This document shows positions 6,106 through 11,810 of a DNA stretch of 11,810 bases, one piece after another. This DNA comes from Parcubacteria group bacterium (GTDB lineage Bacteria; Patescibacteriota; Minisyncoccia; UBA6257; JACRHW01), in contig JACRHX010000010.1 of NCBI GenBank assembly GCA_016211955.1, positions 1 through 11,810 on the forward strand. The letters run 5' to 3'. Numbering within the stretch: position 1 is the first letter of the stretch; every line of letters begins with the position of its first letter. The translations under genes were made by a program, and so were the position numbers. The notes beneath the pieces were generated by a model. The model made no database searches. It saw only the letters and a list, made by a program, of their open reading frames with translations, and was not told the DNA's origin.

Positions 6106-6171
6106 TAGCTCAGTTGGTAGAGCATCTCGTTTACACCGAGAGGGTCACAGGTTCGAGTCCTGTACTGTCCA
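6099..6171 (+). tRNA. tRNA-Val (anticodon TAC)
   Basis: This 73-nt tRNA has acceptor stem GGACAGT (6099-6105) paired with ACTGTCC (6164-6170) and discriminator A6171. The D-arm contains AGCTCAGTTGGTAGAGC. The anticodon stem TCTCG/CGAGA encloses TTTACAC, giving anticodon TAC. The T-arm ACAGGTTCGAGTCCTGT is complete. CCA is not encoded, unlike tRNA-Leu at 685, so a CCA-adding enzyme is needed. The next 140 nt up to the SET gene hold nothing I recognise. Confidence 0.97.
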
Positions 6172-6311
6172 CATTTTAGAAAAGCGCAAGGAATTGGAAA
6201 TTGCCTCGCTTCGTTCGGCGACCAAATCGTAAGGAATTCTTGGCGAAAAAATCAGTTGGCGACCTGCTTTCGGGAAAAGAAAATTTTTTTATGAAATATA
6301 ACTAAAAGCAT

Positions 6312-6827
6312 ATGTTCTCTTGGATAAATCCAAAAATTGAAGTGGGGGATGCGGGACAAAAGGGCAAAGGGTTGTTTGCTCAAAAATTTATTCAAAGAGA
6401 AGAAGTTGTAGTTGTATTTCAGGGCAAAATTATAGAAACCGGCTCGATTGAAAAATCCGAATATAAAAATGTTGGCGATCATTGTTTTCAGATTGAAAAA
6501 GATCTATATCTTTGCCCTGCTGAACCAGATATAAAGAAAATGGACAATACCTTTTATTTTAATCACTCTTGTGAACCAAATTGCGGAGTAAGAGGACAGG
6601 TTACGTTTGTCACTATGCGCGATATTCAACCAAGTGAAGAGATAACTTTTGATTATGCCATGACTGATAACTTTGATTTTAGGATGGAATGTTTTTGTGG
6701 AAGTTATAATTGTAGAAAAGTTATCACTGGTCATGATTGGCTCAAAAAAGATTTACAGGAAAAATATAGAGACTATTTTTCAAGATATCTACAAGAAATG
6801 ATTGATACTTCTCTATTGAATCAATAA
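6312..6827 (+). CDS. SET-domain protein-lysine methyltransferase
   Basis: A 171-aa stand-alone SET domain, which transfers methyl groups from S-adenosylmethionine to lysine. Motifs run in order: GQKGKGLFA (15-23) for SAM binding, FNHSCEPNC (83-91) of the pseudoknot with Asn84-His85, EITFDYAM (110-117) with the catalytic Tyr115, and a post-SET zinc cluster CFCGSYNC (C127, C129, C134), completed by Cys87. All key residues are present, so it should be active. The family is widespread in eukaryotes and sporadic in bacteria, which suggests an old transfer. The substrate is unknown. The C-terminal 35 residues are helical. It has no SD; a TATAAC at 6297-6302 lies 9 nt before the ATG, consistent with a very short leader. 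The gene sits between the two arms of an inverted repeat (6086-6105 and 6874-6893). Confidence 0.93.
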   Translation: MFSWINPKIEVGDAGQKGKGLFAQKFIQREEVVVVFQGKIIETGSIEKSEYKNVGDHCFQIEKDLYLCPAEPDIKKMDNTFYFNHSCEPNCGVRGQVTFVTMRDIQPSEEITFDYAMTDNFDFRMECFCGSYNCRKVITGHDWLKKDLQEKYRDYFSRYLQEMIDTSLLNQ

Positions 6828-6873
6828 CAATGCAGGATTTTAAATCTGTGTTAGCCTACCCCTAACGAGGTTC

Positions 6874-6900
6874 ACTGTCCAAGGTTTTGAAGGACGAGCC
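6874..6900 (-). repeat. right arm of inverted repeat, after the SET gene
   Basis: The reverse complement reads GGCTCGTCC, then TTCAAAACCTTGGACAGT. The same two blocks occur on the plus strand at 6009-6017 and 6088-6105, where they are separated by 70 nt. The last 7 bases equal the tRNA-Val 5' acceptor strand; further similarity to a tRNA is not clear. Confidence 0.55.
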
Positions 6901-6903
6901 GAG

Positions 6904-6920
6904 ACCCCATACGGGGTTTT
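6904..6920 (+). terminator. weak intrinsic terminator after the SET gene
   Basis: ACCCC (6904-6908) pairs with GGGGT (6913-6917), loop ATAC, with TTTT at 6917-6920. The stem is short and the T-run has only four bases. It lies 77 nt after the SET stop codon. Confidence 0.4.
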
Positions 6921-6947
6921 GTACTATAGACGTAATTGTCGAAAGAA

Positions 6948-6984
6948 TGTGAAACATTTTGTGAAACATGTTTCACGCGAAACA
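6948..6984. promoter_or_regulatory. parS-like site / clustered TGAAACA palindromes
   Basis: TGTTTCACGCGAAACA (6969-6984) differs at one base from the widely conserved parS consensus TGTTTCACGTGAAACA bound by ParB/Spo0J. It overlaps a perfect 16-bp palindrome GTGAAACATGTTTCAC (6961-6976). A further direct copy of TGTGAAACA lies 12 bp upstream (6948-6956 and 6960-6968). Alternatively it is an operator for the promoter that starts 5 nt downstream. No parB or parA gene is in the window. Confidence 0.6.
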
Positions 6985-6989
6985 AATGC

Positions 6990-7018
6990 TTGAAATTTAG
7001 TCTTTTATTCTATATAAT
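6990..7018 (+). promoter_or_regulatory. sigma70-type promoter of the 7052 gene
   Basis: TTGAAA (6990-6995) and a perfect TATAAT (7013-7018) are separated by exactly 17 nt, the best promoter in the window. Predicted +1 is near 7025, giving a leader of about 27 nt that lacks an SD but has an eight-T tract shortly before the ATG. Confidence 0.75.
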
Positions 7019-7051
7019 TAAATCATTATTAACTTAACATTTTTTTTATTT

Positions 7052-7366
7052 ATGAACGAAGATTTCGGGAGTGTCCCGGGGATGGAAAAGCCAAAGGGGC
7101 CAGAAGAAGAAGTTAGAGAAGCAAAGGATTTTAATGCTCTCTATAGTATTCTCGACAATCTTAAGATGGTACGGGGATCACAAAAAGAATATACCGCAGA
7201 ACGTCTCAAGGAGAAAATTGATGAACTTAGGGGCTTTTTTAAAGCGCTGCCCAAAAACGAAGATAATTCTGGATATCTCGATGGTCCATTGTTGACTGGT
7301 ATAACAAGTACCCACGGACTTCGAAAAAAAGTGCGTGAATTATTAGGGAAGGAAATGTCAAAATAA
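7052..7366 (+). CDS. small conserved-looking hypothetical protein
   Basis: A 104-aa acidic N-terminus and basic C-terminus protein that I do not recognise. Residues 1-25 are Glu/Pro-rich and probably disordered. Residues 26-66 look helical (DFNALYSILDNLKMV, then EYTAERLKEKIDELRGFF). A second short block at about 83-100 (GITSTHGLRKKVRELLG) is also helical. There is no signal peptide, membrane segment or cysteine. It is judged real because it has a good promoter at 6990-7018, a strong hairpin 6 nt after its stop, and a charged, helical composition unlike shadow frames. It lies immediately downstream of the parS-like cluster and upstream of murC on the same strand. Function unknown; a small DNA- or protein-binding adaptor would fit but is a guess. 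Confidence 0.75.
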   Translation: MNEDFGSVPGMEKPKGPEEEVREAKDFNALYSILDNLKMVRGSQKEYTAERLKEKIDELRGFFKALPKNEDNSGYLDGPLLTGITSTHGLRKKVRELLGKEMSK

Positions 7367-7372
7367 AGTTTT

Positions 7373-7408
7373 ACAATACAACCTCCGTAATCACGGAGGT
7401 TGTATTGT
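7373..7408 (+). terminator. perfect 16-bp hairpin after the 7052 gene
   Basis: Bases 7373-7388 pair perfectly with 7393-7408 (arm ACAATACAACCTCCGT) around loop AATC. The following bases TCTAAAG are not a T-run; six T occur only 12 nt later. It probably ends the small-gene transcript, but efficiency is uncertain. Confidence 0.65.
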
Positions 7409-7455
7409 TCTAAAGTGTAATTTTTTGTGATATAAGATTTTATAAATAGCAGATT

Positions 7456-8835
7456 ATGAAAAAACAAAAAGCCTATTTCACTGGTATTAAGGGGGTTGGT
7501 ATGACAGCTCTGGCGCAAATTCTTAAGTCAAATCACTACGACGTGGTTGGTTCTGATGTGGCGGAAAAATTTTTTACTGATGAAGTACTGAAGAGATTAA
7601 AGATAAAAGTATTTGAGGGATTTGACGAAAATAATATTATTAAAAATCTTTCCGATATATATATCGCCTCTTCTGCCTATAATGAGAAAAATAATCCTGA
7701 GATCGCGTATCTCAAAAGAAATAATATAAAAATTCTTTCTTATGCGGAAATGTTGGGAAGAGTTTTTAATGAGAATCATTATGGAGTCGTAATTACAGGT
7801 ACTCATGGGAAGACAACGACAACCGCGCTTATTGGGAGCGTATTGCGTGAGGCAAAACTAGATCCTACCGTTGTTGTCGGCTCTCGTGTGCGCGCATGGG
7901 GTACGAATGCAATTTCTGGGAAATCAAAATATTGGGTTATTGAGGGAGATGAATATCAAAACAAACTCTCGTATTTTAACCCGAAGATTGTTGTTCTTAC
8001 TCACCTTGAATATGACCATCCAGATTTTTTTCCTGACTTTGCATCTTATAAAAATATATTTCGAGATTTTGTGAAACGAATTCCACGAGATGGATGTTTG
8101 ATTGCATTTGGTGACAACAAAGATGTTCGTGATGTTGCGAAGTTCGCGCGATGCAAAAAAATATTTTATGGATATGGCGCGCGTAATGATATTCGCCTTC
8201 TCCCTTCTTTCCAAAACGAATTATCCCAAACATTTAAAATCGTTTTGAAGGACGAAAAGATTATTTCGCTTACGACACAACTTGTCGGAGATCACAATGC
8301 GTTAAATAGCGTCGCGGCATATGCGCTTGCAAAAGTTTTGCGTGTGAGCGATAAGAAAATTAAAAATGGAATCTTGAAATTTGAAGGAACAAGTAGACGG
8401 TTTGAAATGATAAAGAAAAAAAATCCGATCGTGATTGATGACTATGCTCATCATCCAACAGAGGTGCAGGCGACTCTTGCTGCGGCGAGAAAAAAATTTC
8501 CCGACAAAAAAATTATTGCAGTATTTCATCCCCATACTTTTTCTCGTACTGAGGCGTTATTAAATGATTTTGCTAAATCATTTAATAACGCCGACTATGT
8601 TATTGTTATTGAGGTGTATGGATCAGCGCGTGAGAAGAAAGGGAAAGTAGGTTCAAAAGATTTAATTAAAAAGATGAAAGAATATTCCCCTACTCCGGTT
8701 GAATATGCACGTGATCTGGATGCTGCATTTACCTGTGTTCAAAAGATAGAAAAAAAATATGCACAGAGCGATCTTGTTATTCTTGCTATTGGTGCAGGTG
8801 ATGTATGGAAAATAGCACACAAATTTAAAAATTAA
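7456..8835 (+). CDS. murC: UDP-N-acetylmuramate--L-alanine ligase
   Basis: Adds L-Ala to UDP-MurNAc with ATP, the first amino acid of the peptidoglycan stem, in the cytoplasm. The 459-aa protein has the full Mur ligase layout. The N-terminal Rossmann domain begins FTGIKGVGMTALAQIL (8-23). The P-loop is TGTHGKTTT (114-122). IEGDEY (162-167) and HLEYDHPDFF (183-192) bind metal and nucleotide. GDHNALNSVAA (278-288) and the C-terminal RRFEMI with IDDYAHHPTEV (327-337) follow, then FHPHTFSRTEALLNDFA. Some residues (EGDEY for the usual EADES, YDHPDFF) lean towards the Mpl recycling ligase, which belongs to the same family; MurC is preferred for the GIKGVGM start and DDYAHHPTEV. No SD; a TATAAA ends 9 nt before the ATG. 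No other mur gene is adjacent. Confidence 0.9.
   Translation: MKKQKAYFTGIKGVGMTALAQILKSNHYDVVGSDVAEKFFTDEVLKRLKIKVFEGFDENNIIKNLSDIYIASSAYNEKNNPEIAYLKRNNIKILSYAEMLGRVFNENHYGVVITGTHGKTTTTALIGSVLREAKLDPTVVVGSRVRAWGTNAISGKSKYWVIEGDEYQNKLSYFNPKIVVLTHLEYDHPDFFPDFASYKNIFRDFVKRIPRDGCLIAFGDNKDVRDVAKFARCKKIFYGYGARNDIRLLPSFQNELSQTFKIVLKDEKIISLTTQLVGDHNALNSVAAYALAKVLRVSDKKIKNGILKFEGTSRRFEMIKKKNPIVIDDYAHHPTEVQATLAAARKKFPDKKIIAVFHPHTFSRTEALLNDFAKSFNNADYVIVIEVYGSAREKKGKVGSKDLIKKMKEYSPTPVEYARDLDAAFTCVQKIEKKYAQSDLVILAIGAGDVWKIAHKFKN
8553..8592. repeat. perfect 18-bp inverted repeat inside murC
   Basis: GGCGTTATTAAATGATTT (8553-8570) and its exact reverse complement (8575-8592) flank the 4-nt loop TGCT. It encodes residues around EALLNDFAKSFNNAD, a normal part of the MurC C-terminal domain, so the gene is not disrupted. 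Confidence 0.85.
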
Positions 8836-8863
8836 CGAGTTAACGGGTTTTGCGAGTTGTGAC

Positions 8864-8894
8864 GAAAAAATTAAAATCCCCTCTTTGCGAGGGG
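8864..8894. terminator. bidirectional terminator between murC and the 8903 gene
   Basis: CCCCTC (8878-8883) pairs with GAGGGG (8889-8894), loop TTTGC. On the plus strand TTTGTG follows. On the minus strand ATTTTAATTTTTTC follows, so it works better for the minus-strand gene ending at 8903. Confidence 0.7.
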
Positions 8895-8902
8895 TTTGTG
8901 TC

Positions 8903-9241
8903 TTATGACCTTTTCCATGTTCCCATTTTTGGGTGCGAGAATGACGAGAGATTGGTCTGTTCGAATTTGAATCTTATTGCTTGACCACTTCCTAGCTTGA
9001 GAAGCAAGGTGTTTTTCCCCTCTTCAACCTCATATGTGCCATATCCAAAAACATCTTCGCCTCTATAAAGAAGGCACGTTCCATCTTCCTTAAACTCAAT
9101 TCCAGGAGCATTCAGGTTCTCTGTATTTAGGTACATTCCATTAAGGAAATTGGGAGTACTTTTTTCTGTGGCATATGAGGTTTCCGCAGTTGCAATAAAT
9201 AGGAAAAGCATAATTGTGACGATCGTTCTTGCAGAACTCAC
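8903..9241 (-). CDS. small secreted protein, lipocalin-like pattern
   Basis: A 112-aa protein with a clear Sec signal peptide: SSAR, a hydrophobic core at residues 7-18, and a likely cut after TSYA (residue 24). The mature part of about 88 aa is rich in alternating hydrophobic residues with a small beta-barrel pattern: FLNGMYLNTE, GIEFKEDGTCLLYRG, YGTYEVEEGKNTLLLKLGSG, IRFKFEQTNL and closing GTWKRS. This resembles short lipocalin-like domains such as the DUF5640 group, which carry the IEF-DGT and GTYEV-G-L-L phrasing; the assignment is by pattern only. There is one cysteine and no lipobox. The start is GTG at 9241, chosen because an excellent SD, AAGGAGGTGA (9246-9255), precedes it. It is divergent from the nucleotidyltransferase gene. 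Function unknown. Confidence 0.8.
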   Translation of the reverse strand: MSSARTIVTIMLFLFIATAETSYATEKSTPNFLNGMYLNTENLNAPGIEFKEDGTCLLYRGEDVFGYGTYEVEEGKNTLLLKLGSGQAIRFKFEQTNLSSFSHPKMGTWKRS

Positions 9242-9306
9242 GATTTCACCTCCTTCCTATTTTTTTTCGAGACGCTAGATTCTTTTTAGCATGTGGGATA
9301 GTGATA

Positions 9307-9344
9307 CAACAATTGTTGCCATAGTTTATATTTTGTGTTATTCT
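9307..9344 (+). promoter_or_regulatory. promoter and palindrome upstream of the nucleotidyltransferase gene
   Basis: TTGCCA (9316-9321) and TATTCT (9339-9344) are 17 nt apart, matching 4/6 each. A perfect 12-bp palindrome CAACAATTGTTG (9307-9318) overlaps the -35 box and could be an operator in this divergent intergenic region. Confidence 0.45.
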
Positions 9345-9390
9345 CTATTAGTTTTTTGAAATCACACCCATCAGGTAAGGAGGTGTTCTT

Positions 9391-11016
9391 ATGGTAAATG
9401 AGAATTCAGAAGTTCTATTGAGTGCCCCCCCCATAGAGACTCTCTTTGCGAGGGATACAACATCTCCGTGGCCAGAAGAAATTCTTGGTGATCCAGATAT
9501 TATTGCGCAGACAAGACTACGGCAGCAATTACACACCTTTCTTACTACTCTCTTCGAAACAGCACCAGACCCTATGATTGAAACACCCAACATAGAACTC
9601 TCTGCACTACTTGCTGATTTTTTGGATAAAGATCCACACCATCGCCGCCTCATCCTCTATCTTCCGTTCGAACTTATTCCGACATCCACATTGCGGTCAG
9701 AACACTTCGTTGCTTCTTATATGCGTTGCTGGAGAGAGTTGCTTAAAGAATCTGATGTGCGCGCTAATTTTGTAGACGGCAATATTCTCGAACCAGAACT
9801 CGCGCCCTATGGACAAAGAGTGGTAAACAAAGCAGCACATCTTATTCCCCACCTCATACGCAAAGGATTCATTTCCGAAGCAGAAGTAATCACACTAAGA
9901 AACAACACGTCAGATGCCATCCTAAAGGAGGGTATCGATGATGCTCTTTCTGCGCTTTCTCTCCCCTTGTTCCTAGACGATATTTCCAAAACAGAGATAA
10001 TCCCCACATCACTTGATGAACTTTCCCAAAAAATCGAATACGAAATGAAAAAAATCGCAATGCGAAGGGTTTTAGACGATTCCAGAAATATGCCTTACGC
10101 AAGAGTTGTATGGGAAGAGAAGGATAGAAAAGAAAAGCTTGTTGCTGTATGCGCAGATACTATGGCGCATATGATACGTATGGGATCAATTACCACAGAT
10201 GAGGCCCTGTCGTTTCTATCGCGATATACCTCAAGTGGTATTGAACACATTCTGATACGCTGGATACATATGGGTATTCTTCCTGAAGAACGCCTTCGTG
10301 CTTTTGATATTGAGTTGCCACGATTAGATGCTCGTTTCTCATGCACCGGCCGACTTGCAGAAGAAATAAGGGGGTTCAAAGAATCAATACTCTCGATCAT
10401 TCAAGACACCGAGTTTGCAGGACTTATTTATCCTGTCGCTATTTTCTTTGGCTCACGGCTTAAAGGATATGCCGCGCAAGATGCTGATCTAGATGTCGCC
10501 GTATTTGTGAAACCAGATGTGCCATACGAAGAACGACTGCGCATACAACGTATATTGGCGGAAATTTTCAAAAAGAAAAACGTTGATGGAAAAGTTGTCG
10601 AGTTCTGGCTCACAGCAGATGGACAAGGATACACGATACGGGATTTCCCAAACCCCGACATCCTCCTCGCCGATAGCACATGGATTCACATTCTTTTCGC
10701 CGGAGTATGGTTAGGAGAAAAAAGAACACTTGAGGAACTTCATAATAAACTTCTTTCCGGATTTTTATACTCAAAAAATAAAACTATTGAGGGACGAGAT
10801 GCACGCACCCTTTGGCTTCACAACGTTGAACGCGAAGTGCTACAATATCGTTTGATGCATAAGGGGTATCAACGTCTTTTTGCACCCCGAGGAGGCATAT
10901 CGCCAAAAGCAAAACAACTTGATCCACAAAGTATGTTTTGGGATTCTGGCTATCGTCGTTTAGCAACAACATTATTTATTTCTCGAGTATTTCTTCCACA
11001 ATTAAAAACCTCTTAG
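9391..11016 (+). CDS. nucleotidyltransferase-fold protein of unknown role
   Basis: A 541-aa protein. Residues 348-372 (PVAIFFGSRLKGYAAQDADL and on) carry the polymerase-beta/MNT nucleotidyltransferase signature: Gly354-Ser355, then metal ligands Asp366 and Asp368, with Glu404 in KVVEFWLT as a likely third acid. The active site looks intact. Before it lies about 345 aa of mainly helical sequence with two similar blocks, 145-190 (AAHLIPHLIRKGFISEAEV) and 251-297 (TMAHMIRMGSITTDEALSF), suggesting an internal duplication. After it are about 130 helical residues. Such enzymes transfer nucleotides to RNA, protein or small molecules; the target cannot be inferred. The size and architecture do not match MNT/HEPN toxin systems, CCA-adding enzymes, GlnD or aminoglycoside transferases that I know. 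A strong SD, AAGGAGGTG (9377-9385), fixes the ATG. Convergent with the PurA-like gene. Confidence 0.8.
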   Translation: MVNENSEVLLSAPPIETLFARDTTSPWPEEILGDPDIIAQTRLRQQLHTFLTTLFETAPDPMIETPNIELSALLADFLDKDPHHRRLILYLPFELIPTSTLRSEHFVASYMRCWRELLKESDVRANFVDGNILEPELAPYGQRVVNKAAHLIPHLIRKGFISEAEVITLRNNTSDAILKEGIDDALSALSLPLFLDDISKTEIIPTSLDELSQKIEYEMKKIAMRRVLDDSRNMPYARVVWEEKDRKEKLVAVCADTMAHMIRMGSITTDEALSFLSRYTSSGIEHILIRWIHMGILPEERLRAFDIELPRLDARFSCTGRLAEEIRGFKESILSIIQDTEFAGLIYPVAIFFGSRLKGYAAQDADLDVAVFVKPDVPYEERLRIQRILAEIFKKKNVDGKVVEFWLTADGQGYTIRDFPNPDILLADSTWIHILFAGVWLGEKRTLEELHNKLLSGFLYSKNKTIEGRDARTLWLHNVEREVLQYRLMHKGYQRLFAPRGGISPKAKQLDPQSMFWDSGYRRLATTLFISRVFLPQLKTS

Positions 11017-11023
11017 AAAAAAC

Positions 11024-11049
11024 AAAGCAGTGACGAGTCACTGCTTTTT
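11024..11049. terminator. bidirectional intrinsic terminator
   Basis: AAAGCAGTGA (11024-11033) pairs perfectly with TCACTGCTTT (11038-11047), loop CGAG. T continues to 11049 on the plus strand, and on the minus strand the stem is followed by TTTG and a T-run (GTTTTTTC). It serves both convergent genes and overlaps the PurA-like stop codon. Confidence 0.9.
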
Positions 11050-11810
11050 AAATTACTATTTTATCATTTTCTGTTGGGCCTATTGATACAGCGACAATGG
11101 GACAATTAAGCATTGTTTCTAAAGTGGAGACACAGAGATCGAGAAATCGTTTGTTTTGGAGAGGAATATTGAATGTGGTATTTTTTGGGACACAATGGTA
11201 AAGAAGTTTTCCAAGCTCAGCTTGTCGTTCAACCCCATGTGCATTCTCTGAAATAGTGTCTGCTACTATGTTAACAACAGTATTCCCATCATGCTCTAAA
11301 AACGATTGAGTCTCAAGCATATCACCCGATGGTGTGTATGCATTGCATACGTTCCAAGTTTTGTGCTCTCGCAATCGATCAAGGCAGGTAATAACAAGCC
11401 CATGAATTGATGCTTTACCTACAGCCTCAAGAGCATATCGTGCTGCAACTGCATCGAAAGATCCAACACGGAAACTTCCCTGCCAAGGATGATCCTTATT
11501 TGTCATATCGGGCAACTGTTTAGTAAGGAGTGAGGATTCAGTCACAAAAGGCCCTGCACCATGTCGTGTGTGATAAGCGCGTAAAACTCCAAAACTTTTA
11601 ATATCTCCCGTATAGGCACATTCTTTGAGAAGATCGAGCGCAACACGAGGAGTGGTACGCACCTTGGTCGTATAGGGATGAAACCCAAAAAAACGATCCA
11701 AAAGCACCCCCTGAGAACCTTCGAAAATAACAACGCCCGGAATATTCAGAATATGCTCTGCAACATAGTTGGTATCGACAATCTTGACCCGTTTTACAAG
11801 TTCAGCAAAA
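11048..11810 (-). CDS. adenylosuccinate synthetase-like protein, PurA family (5' end outside window)
   Basis: PurA joins IMP and aspartate using GTP to form adenylosuccinate on the way to AMP. The frame is open from the window edge to TAA at 11048, giving about 253 C-terminal residues; methionine or GTG codons inside are not the start. Family landmarks are VIFEGSQGVLLDRFFGFHPYTT, GVLRAYHTRHGAGPFVTE, FRVGSFDAVAARYA, GLVITCLDRL and a terminal SIGPTENDKIVI. The spacing from the EGSQG block to the end (about 225 aa) fits PurA. Two functional spots are unusual. The aspartate-binding loop, TTGRxRR in standard PurA, is replaced by HPWQGSFR, and the guanine-binding TKLD reads TCLD. It may therefore be a divergent PurA or a relative with another substrate. 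The catalytic N-terminal half is outside the window. No other purine genes are nearby. Confidence 0.85.
   Translation of the reverse strand, partial: FAELVKRVKIVDTNYVAEHILNIPGVVIFEGSQGVLLDRFFGFHPYTTKVRTTPRVALDLLKECAYTGDIKSFGVLRAYHTRHGAGPFVTESSLLTKQLPDMTNKDHPWQGSFRVGSFDAVAARYALEAVGKASIHGLVITCLDRLREHKTWNVCNAYTPSGDMLETQSFLEHDGNTVVNIVADTISENAHGVERQAELGKLLYHCVPKNTTFNIPLQNKRFLDLCVSTLETMLNCPIVAVSIGPTENDKIVI

Noticed and set aside
6041..6232. Plus-strand open frame covering tRNA-Val
   Set aside because: It is a translation of the tRNA gene (SVGRASRLHREGHRFESC-type false protein).
9391..11016. HEPN/MNT-type toxin-antitoxin reading of the nucleotidyltransferase
   Set aside because: The protein is far larger than MNT antitoxins and no HEPN gene with an R-x4-6-H motif is adjacent.
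11048..11707. A complete 219-aa gene starting at GTG 11707
   Set aside because: The same frame continues to the window edge with PurA sequence (VIFEGSQG), so the gene is truncated by the window, not short.
1..11810. CRISPR array, transposase, or TGA recoding
   Set aside because: No regularly spaced direct repeats, no transposase motifs, and TGA ends two clear genes at their expected lengths.

Overview
The window reads as chromosome from an AT-rich bacterium of the Candidate Phyla Radiation (Patescibacteria, Parcubacteria-like). This is inferred from three things: a patchwork of small single-copy housekeeping genes in short opposing transcription units, the frequent lack of Shine-Dalgarno (SD) sites, and divergent or orphan proteins. 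TGA is used as a normal stop (849-1391 and 5288-5953 genes), so the Gly-TGA code of Gracilibacteria/Absconditabacteria does not apply. I see no CRISPR array, transposase, phage genes or obvious defence island.

Layout. 1-368 (minus): 5'-complete but truncated tsaC/sua5-type gene for tRNA t6A synthesis. 369-684: no gene; it holds a 172-nt nested palindrome (470-641). 685-771: tRNA-Leu(CAA). 849-2009 (plus): HNH nuclease, then an RBBP9-type serine hydrolase. 2010-2182: three hairpins between convergent genes. 2183-3654 (minus): lipoprotein N-acetylmuramoyl-L-alanine amidase and a membrane-anchored DUF192 protein, the latter with a leaderless-type promoter beside a 90-nt palindromic repeat. 3845-5215 (minus): thyA-folA operon, divergent from dcd (5288-5953, plus). 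Together these three genes cover dCTP to dUTP, dUMP to dTMP, and recycling of the folate cofactor; no dUTPase is seen in the window. 5954-6098: no gene, strongly palindromic. 6099-6171: tRNA-Val(TAC). 6172-6311: nothing recognised. 6312-6827 (plus): SET-domain methyltransferase, followed by an inverted copy of the sequence that leads into tRNA-Val. 6828-7051: a near-consensus parS-like site and a good sigma70-type promoter. 7052-7366 (plus): small unknown protein. 7456-8835 (plus): murC, with a perfect 18-bp inverted repeat inside it. 8903-9241 (minus): small secreted protein. 9391-11016 (plus): large nucleotidyltransferase-fold protein I cannot assign. 11048-11810 (minus): C-terminal part of a divergent PurA-like protein, running out of the window.

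Most of this is housekeeping: nucleotide supply, peptidoglycan synthesis and remodelling, and tRNA modification. I do not see a convincing new multi-gene system. The best leads are the parS-like site, the 470-641 structured element, the nucleotidyltransferase family, the PurA-like protein with altered substrate loops, and the inverted duplication around tRNA-Val and the SET gene.
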